From Bog-366 sp963722555 (lineage in GTDB: Bacteria > Acidobacteriota > Terriglobia > UBA7540), in assembly GCA_963722555.1 (NCBI GenBank), contig CAVRNQ010000003.1:620001-684000 (forward strand): a stretch of 64,000 bases of DNA, in the 5' to 3' direction. Each line of letters begins with the position of its first letter. Positions within the stretch are counted from its first letter, which is position 1. The notes beneath the pieces were generated by a model, which saw nothing but the letters and a program-made list of their open reading frames with translations, did not search any database and had not been told where the DNA came from. Both the position numbers and the translations under genes were made by a program. Positions 34,721-43,072 of this stretch are shown here, piece after piece.

Positions 34721-34725
34721 TCTCT

Positions 34726-35547
34726 CTACTCGACCAACTCCGCGATCTGGCGATAGTCAAAAACCGGTCCGTCGCGGCATACATAGCGATGGCCAATGGC
34801 ACAGTGATTGCACTTGCCGATGCCGCATTGCATCATGCGTTCCAAGGTCGAGATGACCGACTCTTCTTTGAACCCGCGCGTGAGGAGATCCCGGACCACG
34901 AACCTGATCATGATCGGCGGGCCGCAAACATAGGCAAGAGTAGATTCCGGGTGAAGGGTGACCTTCTCGAACAAAACTGGGACCACCCCCACATTTCCCG
35001 TCCAATCGTGCGGGGCCACGTCCACCGTAACGAGCAGGTCCACATCCGAGCGCTTTCCCCACTCTTCGAGTTCATGCTTGTAAACCAAGTCACTGGGCGT
35101 CCGGGCGCCGTAAAGGATGGTCACCTTGCCAAAACGGTCGCGCTCATCCAGGACATTCCAAATCAAGCTGCGCAGCGGTGGCAATCCGATGCCGCCGGCC
35201 ACAAAGAGCATGTCCTTGCCGCGAGCCGCTTGCACGTCGAAGCCGTTGCCGAAGGGACCGCGGATGCCCACCTCATCGCCATTTCCCAGCCTGTGCAACT
35301 GATCGGTCAACTGCCCGGTGCGCCGGACTGTAGTTTCCAAGACGCCGGGCCGAGTGGGGCTGGAGGCGATGCAAAACGGCGCCTCACCGCAGCCAAAAAC
35401 GGAAAGTTCCAGGAATTGTCCGGGAAGGAAATGAAAATGGTTCCCATTCGGCTGGTCCCGGAAGCGCAAAGTGAAGGTCTTGGTGTCGGGTGTCTCATCC
35501 CGAACCTTCTCGAGGCAGGCAATATCCGGAAGGAAAACTTCATTCAT
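34726..35547 (-). CDS. AsrB/HydG-like FAD/NAD(P)-binding subunit of the hydrogenase complex
   Basis: A 273-residue paralogue of the Hdr-linked protein at 7835-8668. It has the FAD motif GQFLELSVFGCGEAPF with IRGPFGNGFD, the NAD(P) part LFVAGGIGLPPLRSL and LYGARTPSDLVY, CGPPIMIRF, and a C-terminal [2Fe-2S] cluster MQCGIGKCNHCAIG with YVCRDGPVF. Group 3b sulfhydrogenases use this subunit to reach NAD(P)H; here it is joined to a group 4 enzyme. It overlaps the AsrA-like gene by 8 bp. Confidence 0.92.
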   Translation of the reverse strand: MNEVFLPDIACLEKVRDETPDTKTFTLRFRDQPNGNHFHFLPGQFLELSVFGCGEAPFCIASSPTRPGVLETTVRRTGQLTDQLHRLGNGDEVGIRGPFGNGFDVQAARGKDMLFVAGGIGLPPLRSLIWNVLDERDRFGKVTILYGARTPSDLVYKHELEEWGKRSDVDLLVTVDVAPHDWTGNVGVVPVLFEKVTLHPESTLAYVCGPPIMIRFVVRDLLTRGFKEESVISTLERMMQCGIGKCNHCAIGHRYVCRDGPVFDYRQIAELVE

Positions 35548-36580
35548 GCCATTTCCCCTTCCTGATGGCGGCGACCACCGCCGGCATGTGGGTGGTGCCT
35601 AAGCACGTCTTGATACATCTCCCGCAGCCCACGCACCCCACCATGCTGTCGCGGGTGTAGTACTGCGCACTTACTTTGTGGAAGAAACGGCGCTTCATCC
35701 GCTCCTTGCGATGCGCCCGCGGATTGTGTCCCGAAGCTTCCAGCGTAAAGGCGGCGTACTGGCAGGAATCCCACATGCGGCAACGAACCCACGTTCCATC
35801 GCGACGGAGGTCCTTCACGCTGAAGCAGTAGCAGGTGGGGCACACAAAGTTGCATCCGCCGCACTCCAGACACCAGTCACCCATCTTCTCCCACAGCGCA
35901 TCTTGCACCCGCCCGGTTGAGATGCGCCTCATGGCCGAGCCAAAATGGCAGGTCTCTGGCCCAAAACGGGTTTTCGCCGCTACCTCGAGTGCCTTGCGCT
36001 GGGTTACTGCATCCTCGGTCGCTTTCCGGAAGAGGTCCGGCGCCTTGGCCATCGCCGCCTCACCCTTTTCGCTGCCTACCTCGACGAGAAAGCTTCCGCC
36101 TAAATCCGTCAATTGCAGGTCGTAACCGCCACTCAAGAAGGGTCCGGAATCAGTGCAGGCACAAAAACCCGGAGGGCAGGGAGTGGTGCAGGCCAGGCTG
36201 ATGATGGTGAGGTTGTGGGCACGGCGAAGGTACGAAGCGTCCGCCGGCTCCGCTTCGTGCATGCGCGTCAGGAAGGCGATGCCTTGCACATCACAGCTAC
36301 GCACGTTGAAGAGGGTGCGGGGAGCATCGTCGTATAGGGGCTCGACCTCGTGGCGTTGACCGTTGAGTTTGATTTTGACCAGGGGGTCGGTTTGAGGCAG
36401 GACAAATTGCTTGGGTGGGTGAAGGGGGTTCTCGAAATTCCACACGACTTGCGCGGGGGAGCGGAGCGCGGAGAAGATGACATCCCCGCAGGGGCCACGG
36501 ACCGGAGCGATGACCTCTCCTGCCTCCAGCAGCTTGTCAAGCCATTTGGTGGTACCTTCTCTTGGTAGTGTGAAGACCAT
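35540..36580 (-). CDS. AsrA/HydB-like 4Fe-4S subunit of the hydrogenase complex
   Basis: A 346-residue paralogue of 6847-7851. Motifs: NVRSCDVQGIAFL, PPGFCACTDSGPF, the clusters CLECGGCNFVCPTCYCF and CVGCGRCIKTC, and WDSCQYAAFTLEASGHNPR between them. The last cysteine motif differs from the paralogue (CLGTTHMP instead of CPVGIG), so the second cluster may have altered ligands. It should pass electrons between the FAD subunit and the molybdopterin-like protein or HyfH. Ten bp follow the previous gene's stop. Confidence 0.9.
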   Translation of the reverse strand: MVFTLPREGTTKWLDKLLEAGEVIAPVRGPCGDVIFSALRSPAQVVWNFENPLHPPKQFVLPQTDPLVKIKLNGQRHEVEPLYDDAPRTLFNVRSCDVQGIAFLTRMHEAEPADASYLRRAHNLTIISLACTTPCPPGFCACTDSGPFLSGGYDLQLTDLGGSFLVEVGSEKGEAAMAKAPDLFRKATEDAVTQRKALEVAAKTRFGPETCHFGSAMRRISTGRVQDALWEKMGDWCLECGGCNFVCPTCYCFSVKDLRRDGTWVRCRMWDSCQYAAFTLEASGHNPRAHRKERMKRRFFHKVSAQYYTRDSMVGCVGCGRCIKTCLGTTHMPAVVAAIRKGKWHE

Positions 36581-36590
36581 CGCCGGCCTC

Positions 36591-38501
36591 TTAGGCCTGT
36601 TCTACTTTAGCGGCCGTAACACTATGCGTTCCGAACACGTTGGCAACATGATCGCGAAAAGCAAAAGGCACAAACAGCACGCCGGGCGTGAGATCCGTCC
36701 TTACCCGGATGGGAACTACCGCATCCCCATGGGCTGAGGTCAACCTGACCGGTCGTCCCGGGTGAACGCCGACTCCGTCGGCATCCTGCTTGCAGATTTC
36801 AACGAAGCCGTTGGGAAAAAGCTTTCGTTGTGATTGATAGTCGCGACTTAATGTCGGCGAAAACGAAACGAGTGGGTCCCGGCCCCAATCATAAGTGTCA
36901 TCACGCACCAGCACATGCTGACCCTCAGCAAGGGTCAGGCGTGGCGCTTCTGCGACACAAAGTCTGAACTTCCCGCCGTTTGAGTCTTTTGCCATCCACA
37001 TCCCGCCCCATTTATCCTCGAATTCCCCCACGCGGGCGTATCGAGGCGCCGCGCGTCCCATGTCACGGAGGACATCCGTAGCTGAACTGTATGGGGCGCC
37101 CGCGTCGAATCTCGCGCAAAACTCCGCGAGCACCTGCCATCCGGGTCGCGCTTCGCCCGGCGGATCCGTGGCAACATGGAGTCTCTGGACTCTGCCTTCC
37201 ATGCTGGTGATTGTTCCTTCCGTCTCAGCAAAGCTGGCAATCGGCAGTACAACGTGGGCTATCTGCGCGGTGGGTGTGAGGAAGGCATCCAACACCACCA
37301 AAAACTCAATTTTCCCGAGGGCAGCCATTGCCCGCTGTCCCATCGGCAGCACCGCAGGGGGATCGTCCGCCAGGACAATTAACCCGCTCACAGACTGCAA
37401 AAGGCTTTCCGCATCCCTGCCGGGGGTCGAGGGCAGTTTCTTACCCCAAAGGTCTTGCAGGCGCTGCCGAGCTCGTTCGTCATCCAAGCATTGGTACCCG
37501 GGCAGGCGATCCGGGGCGATCCCCATGTCGCAGGCCCCTCGCACATTGCTCCGCGCCAGAAGCGGCAACAGCCCGGAACCAAGCCTGCCCAGATGTCCCG
37601 TGACTGCGGCCAGGGTGGCAAGGGCGGCGGCCTCTCTCCGGGACGGGGGACCCTCCCCGCTGACCGGGGGTATCAAGAATGTCGCCCGCGTGGCTCGCGC
37701 GATCCACGCCGCTGCCTGGCGCATCTCTGCGGTTATCTTGACGGTCTCTAGGTTCCGCCGCAGTGCGTCATACCCTTTGCAACGGCTCCCAACCGATGCC
37801 CGATCTTCCAGCCCGATATTCAGGACGGCAGCGAGCAGACCATCGATCACTTCACCTTCATTCCCCAGCATAGCGGGCAAGAGGAGGGAAGCCAGGCGCG
37901 ACATTTGCGTCCCGGTGTAGGCGATGGTTACAAGGTGGGCACCTTTTTCTACTGCGGCCATCACCGCCGAAGCAGCCCGCGGGTGGGTCTCAGCCAAATC
38001 ACCTTCGATCAGCAAAATCGTTTGGCTTGATTCGATGTCATTCAGACTGATGGAAGGGGTGGATTCGCCGCATACTTCTTCAAGCCCTGTCAATAGCGGG
38101 CCACAGATGGAATGGTAGGAAAAATCGAGGTTGTTGGTTTGGAGGCCAGCCCTCGCAAGCTTGCCGGCCAGGTAGTTCTCCTCATTGGTTGCCCGGGCAG
38201 AACCAAGAACGCCAACGGACTTGCCCGCAGTGATCAATTCCTTGATGCGCCCTGCAACGTGACCAAGCGCCTCGTCCCACGAAACAGACTCCAGCTTTCC
38301 GTTCCGGTTAACCAGCGGTTGCCTCAACCGGTTGCCCCACAAGGCAGCCTCATGGGCGCCCCACCCCCTGGCGCAAAGCCTTCCCAGGGACACCGGATGG
38401 GTTTCACTCGGCGCCACGCCAACCAGTCCTCCTTTGTTCGCTAACAAGTAAAAACCGCAGCCACAAGCGCAAAACGGGCACGTGGTGGGGACGGGCAACA
38501 T
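36591..38501 (-). CDS. Molybdopterin oxidoreductase-like protein (FdhF/NuoG-like), atypical active site
   Basis: A 636-residue member of the bis-MGD oxidoreductase family. The N-terminal 4Fe-4S ligands Cys8, Cys11, Cys15 and Cys43 are present, and the C-terminal molybdopterin-binding fold (RPVRLTSAHGDAVVPIRV) is recognisable. Formate dehydrogenases have Cys/Sec-His after 'TNN-D----' ; here the matching pair reads Ile132-Cys133, and the usual Lys after the last cluster Cys is Ala44. It is therefore probably not a standard formate dehydrogenase, and may be a NuoG-like electron conduit. It is the first gene of the operon, with GGGGGGAGG before the ATG. Confidence 0.8.
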   Translation of the reverse strand: MLPVPTTCPFCACGCGFYLLANKGGLVGVAPSETHPVSLGRLCARGWGAHEAALWGNRLRQPLVNRNGKLESVSWDEALGHVAGRIKELITAGKSVGVLGSARATNEENYLAGKLARAGLQTNNLDFSYHSICGPLLTGLEEVCGESTPSISLNDIESSQTILLIEGDLAETHPRAASAVMAAVEKGAHLVTIAYTGTQMSRLASLLLPAMLGNEGEVIDGLLAAVLNIGLEDRASVGSRCKGYDALRRNLETVKITAEMRQAAAWIARATRATFLIPPVSGEGPPSRREAAALATLAAVTGHLGRLGSGLLPLLARSNVRGACDMGIAPDRLPGYQCLDDERARQRLQDLWGKKLPSTPGRDAESLLQSVSGLIVLADDPPAVLPMGQRAMAALGKIEFLVVLDAFLTPTAQIAHVVLPIASFAETEGTITSMEGRVQRLHVATDPPGEARPGWQVLAEFCARFDAGAPYSSATDVLRDMGRAAPRYARVGEFEDKWGGMWMAKDSNGGKFRLCVAEAPRLTLAEGQHVLVRDDTYDWGRDPLVSFSPTLSRDYQSQRKLFPNGFVEICKQDADGVGVHPGRPVRLTSAHGDAVVPIRVRTDLTPGVLFVPFAFRDHVANVFGTHSVTAAKVEQA

Positions 38502-39582
38502 GTCAGACCTCCCCCCCGAAACCTGGGGTTGGGATGGTGACTTTGGCTCAGAGGGCAGTGGGTAGCAGGCTCGTTTGAGGGGAGTCGTCTCAGCAATACC
38601 TCCCGAGCCTGCTCTGGGTCCGGCTCTATTGATATGGTCTCATCAAGGCTTAGCTTATCTGCTGGCTGCAATGTTGCGGTCATGTCAAGCGGGGAATCGA
38701 GAGTATTGCCTCGGGTCTCATAGACCCTTGGACACCCAATCGCCCACATGGGGATAGCACTCCCGCCCAGGAGATGGTATCTGGTCGAGGCAGGGCAACC
38801 CTATTGCCAAAGCATGGGTTAGGAGAAACGCGGAGTGATCAGGATAGTTGTCCTGTCCCTCCTACCGTTTTCGCTGAGGATTTCAACTGGCCCTTCTAGC
38901 GGTAGTTAACTGTGAAGCGATGGAATCCACAGTGTGACGCGTTGATTAGACAAGACTTAACACGCGACCCATGCGTCTTACCTGCCGAGTTGGGTAATAC
39001 GTCGAGTCCGCGGCATTTCTCTCGATGAGTCAATGAGTTAGCCTGTTGATATTTTCGCCTCCCAGTAAACTACCGCTAGCTGCTGTAAATAAGCGAATTA
39101 GTTGAGTGAAACCCCCCAATCTTAAGGAGGGTGACAGCCCAGTTAGCGCTGTTTTACAGGGGAAAATGTCTGAACGGTCTCAAAAATGTGCGCGGAATCC
39201 CGACGTGCGACGACTCCGCGGAGAGTTTCGAGCTAGGAGTGACATTTGGACCGCTAACGCATTCTAAGGTGATGTGAACTCGATGAAGTCGTTGTAAGGG
39301 CCATTACGCCTCCGAACTCGAGTTCCGGAAATCTGCCGCTTGGTGGGAACACCTCAAGGTTACAAGGTGGCCAGCCTGATTCCCCTTGGCTACCCGGCGG
39401 AGAGCCCGGAAAAGAGCAAGCGGCCCCTTTCGGACGTCCTGCACTGGGAGAAGTACTGAAGCTTCTCTTCGTAAATCAACAACAGCGGCATTGGATACGC
39501 TAAACCTCGCTGACGCAGCACATCTCTGGCTGCATAATTTGAGAATGGAGACTATGCATTTACAGGAATCGGTGGATATAGG
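38502..39582. other. Intergenic region upstream of the hydrogenase operon, with a MITE-like element
   Basis: About 1.1 kb with no convincing gene. It must hold the promoter of the 14-kb - strand operon; a TTGACA at ~38679-38684 (minus strand) is a candidate -35 but no good -10 at proper distance was found. A 102-codon minus frame here (38441-38749) is not recognisable. At 38896-38912 and 39063-39079 lies a 17-bp inverted repeat (CTAGCGGTAGTTAACTG, one mismatch) bounding 184 bp, the form of a small non-autonomous element. Confidence 0.5.
38896..39079. mobile_element. MITE-like element with 17-bp terminal inverted repeats
   Basis: Left end CTAGCGGTAGTTAACTG and right end CAGTAAACTACCGCTAG are inverted repeats with one mismatch. 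The interior has no reading frame. Size (184 bp) and structure suggest a non-autonomous transposon derivative, but no target duplication was confirmed. Confidence 0.5.
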
Positions 39583-39940
39583 GTGGCTGGCATAAACAAG
39601 AGCGACCTGCTTCGCTATAAGAATCTTCTCCTTTCAAAGCGGCAAGAACTCTCCACAGGCGAGAGTCTGGTCGATTCGATTCCCACCGCAGGTGAGCTTC
39701 GCGGGGACGCGGTCGATATGGCCGCCGGTGAAACCAACGCCGCCACGCAAATCCGGTTGCATCAGACAGACGGAAAGCTCTTGCGCGCCATTGATGATTG
39801 ATGCCTTGACGCGGATTCGGCACGAAGAATTTGGCATTTGCGCAGAATGCGGGCAGCCGATTAGCAAAGCGCGCTTAGAGGCGGTGCCCTGGACCAGGTG
39901 GTGCAGAGACTGCAAGGAACGACAGGACACTCAAAGCTGA
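39583..39940 (+). pseudogene. DksA/TraR-family zinc-finger protein, frameshifted
   Basis: The first frame (GTG 39583) reads AGINKSDLLRYKNLLLSKR through TDGKLLRAIDD and stops at 39799-39801. The second frame continues DALTRIRHEEFGICAECGQP and ends with CRDCKERQD, giving the C4 zinc finger (C-x2-C ... C-x2-C). Joined, they make a typical ~115-residue DksA/TraR protein. The break coincides with a tandem 4-bp repeat (GATGATTGATGCC); deleting TGAT restores 'LLRAIDDALTRIR', so a 4-bp duplication is the likely cause. Confidence 0.8.
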
Positions 39941-40196
39941 GACGCTGACGTGAGCACGTGGATCATCGACGCCGTGGACCATCGACCCTTGCGCGTACCG
40001 AAGAATCGAAGTAATTGAGGGCACATCATAATGTGGAGCCTACTCTGCAAACTTCGCTGTTAACTGTCTGAAGCAGACACTCGCTTGATCCAGTGGGGAT
40101 TCGTCCTGCAAAGCCGCGAAGGGTTCAGCGATTCTCACTGGTCATCGTTGTCCCGAAACGGCGCTCGAGGGAATAGCTCCTCGGTAAGCGGCAAGT

Positions 40197-42174
40197 GTTT
40201 ATGGACGAATTGGCAGGGACAATCCGAAGTTCTGGCCGAGCGACGGCGTACTCGGAGAGCGCCGGGATAAACCGGCATGTTGTAGGGGATGAAAGAGCCC
40301 TACAGGAAAGGAAAGCAGCGAATCCATCCTGGCCTCGAGTCTTGCAGGTGACATCGCGAGATATCGCTTGAAGCGTAAACAGAGGTATCGGTGGGCCGGG
40401 CTATTGAGCTTCGAAAAGCCGTTGGAACAGGATGCCGACTCCGTTCCGAAGGGAGGAAGGCAACACGACAACCACGCTAACCGCGAGTGGATTGTCCGGT
40501 CCTGCGTAGTCTAAGAACCCGCGCACGCTGAGAAACAACATGCACGAGAACCGGGATATCTCCTGCACGTCTTGGCCAACCGAGCAAGACCGGTCCGCGA
40601 AGGCCATAAACCGAACTGCGGACATGAACGTGCGGGAGAAGTCGGACTGTGCCGCAGTACCAGTGAACCAGCCGAACAACGAAGGGCAGCCTTCCGCGGA
40701 GGCCGGGGAGGGAAGGGCGCAGACTGAGGAGAACATCGTTCGATCTCACATGCGGCCGACACAGAGCGGGAAACGCATGTCCCCGGGATTGCACGGTGTG
40801 CGGCAAGCAGCAAAAGAAAGGAAGCAGGAGCGGTTCACCGCTCTGCTCCACCATCTGAGCGTCGGATTACTCCGCGACAGCTTCTACGCCCTTCAGCGTC
40901 AAGCTTCTCCCGGAATAGATGGCGTAACATGGCAGGAGTATGAAACCGGACTGGAGGATCGACTTGTCGATCTGCACAGTCGGGTGCACCGTGGAGCGTA
41001 TCGAGCCCAACCCTCACGACGAGTCTATATACCGAAGGCCGACGGGCGGCAACGTCCGTTGGGCATTGCTGCTCTGGAGGACAAAATCGTTCAACAGGCG
41101 GTGGTGACGATCCTCAACCAGATATATGAGGTCGACTTCAAAGGCTTTTCTTACGGTTTTCGGCCCGGTCGCGGCCCGCACCAAGCGTTGGACGCGCTGG
41201 TGGCGGGCATCCAATGGAAGCGAGTGAACTGGGTGCTCGATGCGGACATTCGAGGTTTCTTTGACAACATGAACCACGAATGGACGATGAAGTTTGTTGA
41301 GCACCGCGTGGCCGATCGCCGGATACTCCGCCTGATCCAGAAATGGTTGAAGGCTGGAGTTTCCGAAGCTGGTCAGTGGTCGGAGACAAAGGTGGGTACG
41401 CCGCAGGGAGCAGTCGTTTCACCGCTGCTCGCCAACGTATACCTGCACTACGTGTTCGACCTATGGGTGGAGGTCTGGCGCAAGAAAGTCGCGAACGGCG
41501 ATGTGATTGTCGTCCGCTACGCCGATGATCTTGTGGTGGGCTTTCAATACCGGACGGACGCCGAGCGGTTCCTGCAAGAGTTTCGGGAGCGGCTGGCAAA
41601 GTTCGGTTTGGAATTACATGCGGACAAGACACGACGGATTGAATTCGGGCGGTTTGCCGCTCGAGACCGGAAGTACCGTGGGGACGGAAAACCAGAAACC
41701 TTTACGTTCTTGGGTTTCACTCACTTCTGTGGGCAGCTCAACAGCAGCCGAGCCTTCATCGTTTGGCGGATTACGGCGAAGAAGCGGATGGTCGCGAAGC
41801 TCAAAGCCATTAAGGCTGAGCTTCAACGCCGGAAGCATCATCGCACGACCGATGTCGGTGCATGGGTTCGCAAAGTTGCGCTGGGATACTACCAATACCA
41901 TGGCGTTCCTGGTAATTCGACTCAGTTGCGCATCTTTAGTCGTCGCGTTGGCAGGCTGTGGCGGAGCGTTTTAGTCCGTCGCAGTCAACGCGCACCGGTG
42001 CGATGGGGTCGTCTCACCCCTCTCTTGAAGCGGTGGATTCCCCCACCCCGAATTCTGCATCCTTATCCTGATGCCCGCTTCGCCGCCACTCATCCACGGT
42101 AAGAGCCGTATGCGTAAACGCGCTTGTACGGATCTGTGCGGGGGGCGATCAGCGATGGTCGTCCCTACCGCGAC
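40197..42174 (+). mobile_element. Group II intron, apparently complete
   Basis: The 3' end is clear: domain V from 42103 (GAGCCGTATGCG ... TGTACGGATC) and domain VI with a G-rich stem closed by GTCCCTACC, ending near CGAC at 42174. A maturase/reverse transcriptase is encoded in the domain IV position. The 5' end is less sure; I set it at GTGTTTATGG (40197) because the conserved ~70-bp block shared with 1235-1310 and 45285-45365 starts there and the total (~2.0 kb) suits the family. Exons are not in a gene; the insertion lies in intergenic DNA. Confidence 0.75.
40624..42102 (+). CDS. ltrA: Group II intron reverse transcriptase/maturase
   Basis: The protein splices and mobilises its host intron RNA. 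Reverse transcriptase blocks in order: QASPGIDGVTWQEYE, RRVYIPKADGRQRPLGI, YGFRPGRGPHQALDAL, WVLDADIRGFFDNM, GTPQGAVVSPLLANVYLHYV and the catalytic VVRYADDLVVGF. The C-terminal maturase (domain X) ends RWIPPPRILHPYPDARFA. No HNH endonuclease domain is seen. The frame is open from 40540; the start at 40624 (MNVREKSD) is chosen from memory of the family's usual N-terminus. It appears intact, so the intron may still be active. Confidence 0.92.
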   Translation: MNVREKSDCAAVPVNQPNNEGQPSAEAGEGRAQTEENIVRSHMRPTQSGKRMSPGLHGVRQAAKERKQERFTALLHHLSVGLLRDSFYALQRQASPGIDGVTWQEYETGLEDRLVDLHSRVHRGAYRAQPSRRVYIPKADGRQRPLGIAALEDKIVQQAVVTILNQIYEVDFKGFSYGFRPGRGPHQALDALVAGIQWKRVNWVLDADIRGFFDNMNHEWTMKFVEHRVADRRILRLIQKWLKAGVSEAGQWSETKVGTPQGAVVSPLLANVYLHYVFDLWVEVWRKKVANGDVIVVRYADDLVVGFQYRTDAERFLQEFRERLAKFGLELHADKTRRIEFGRFAARDRKYRGDGKPETFTFLGFTHFCGQLNSSRAFIVWRITAKKRMVAKLKAIKAELQRRKHHRTTDVGAWVRKVALGYYQYHGVPGNSTQLRIFSRRVGRLWRSVLVRRSQRAPVRWGRLTPLLKRWIPPPRILHPYPDARFAATHPR

Positions 42175-42216
42175 AACAATTCACTTGGATGTATTACGGC
42201 CTACCCGTTGAAGCGG

Positions 42217-42414
42217 GTAGCGCAGAGTTATCACGCGCCCAGCGGGATTACTCTGCGGCTTTTTGTTCTTCGGTGCAATCCCCGAGCACTTTTCTCCCCG
42301 CATCAAGGAGGCACCCGTTGATAGGAAGGCGTTTATAACCGTTGCCCCTGCCTACAAGCGAGGTCATTTAGAAGTGCCGCAGAGTAATGCTCTCCGCGCA
42401 TAACTCTGCGCTAC
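42217..42414. repeat. Inverted-repeat element after the intron
   Basis: A ~43-bp sequence at 42217-42259 (GTAGCGCAGAGTTAT...ATTACTCTGCGGC) recurs as its reverse complement at 42375-42414. Each arm is itself nearly palindromic, since CGCAGAGT and ACTCTGCG are complementary. The first arm is followed by TTTTTGTTCTT, so it could act as a terminator. The interior (~115 bp) has no gene. Likely a small non-autonomous element. Confidence 0.6.
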
Positions 42415-42435
42415 CTGCTACTGGTTTCGCTCGCC

Positions 42436-42813
42436 ATGGAAGGGAAGTTCGCAAGCGACGGCCTGCAGGCGATTGACGAAGGTGATGACATCCTGATGGC
42501 GATGGCGCGGGAGCTGGTGACGGAGAAGGGCATCGGGGAGAGTACGGATGCGGTGTGGAAGCAGCTCGTGGAGAAGCAGGCGGAAGTATTCGGAGTCCGG
42601 GCCGTGGAGAGATCACCATCGGAAATGGAAGCAGAACCCCCGCAGCGGGGTGTACCAGAAGTCATCATTCCACCGCCAACACCGATCCCAGCATTGGTGA
42701 CGCAGCTTCTGATGTTCGGTGGGTCACTTGAAAGTGTGCCGAGGCGCAAAGCCTCGCGCAGGCCATCGAGTGGCACCACGACGTCAGATCAGCTGGGATT
42801 GTTCCAAAGCTGA
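42436..42813 (+). CDS. Hypothetical protein
   Basis: A 125-residue frame starting MEGKFASDGLQAIDEGDD. The first 60 residues look protein-like and acidic (ILMAMARELVTEKG, VWKQLVEKQAEVFGVR); the middle has PPPTPIPALVTQLLMFGG and the end is low in structure. I recognise no family. It may be the remains of a mobile-element accessory gene, since it lies between an intron and repeat DNA. No clear ribosome site. Confidence 0.35.
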   Translation: MEGKFASDGLQAIDEGDDILMAMARELVTEKGIGESTDAVWKQLVEKQAEVFGVRAVERSPSEMEAEPPQRGVPEVIIPPPTPIPALVTQLLMFGGSLESVPRRKASRRPSSGTTTSDQLGLFQS

Positions 42814-43072
42814 AAGTGAGGCGAGCCGCGCCCGGCAGCGGTCTCTTACTGGCCAAAGTGCGCCGTGATTGGGGAGGAGTCGGGTTTGAGGTTTCCGCCT
42901 GCTCAAAGCCGTGGGTGCAGCCAAATTCAGAGAAGGTCGTTTCTCAAGGAGTGCCCCTCCCATTGCAGGTGGGGGCTGTGCAGTTGCTCAAGCGAGCTGT
43001 CATTGGGTGGACGAGACGATTAATCAGCTTGGGCAAGTTGGATTTGATAGACTCCTATCTCTCCTAAATGCG

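Noticed and set aside
36591..38501. Calling the molybdopterin protein a formate dehydrogenase
   Set aside because: The catalytic Cys/Sec-His pair is Ile-Cys, and the relay Lys is missing; a neutral family name is safer.
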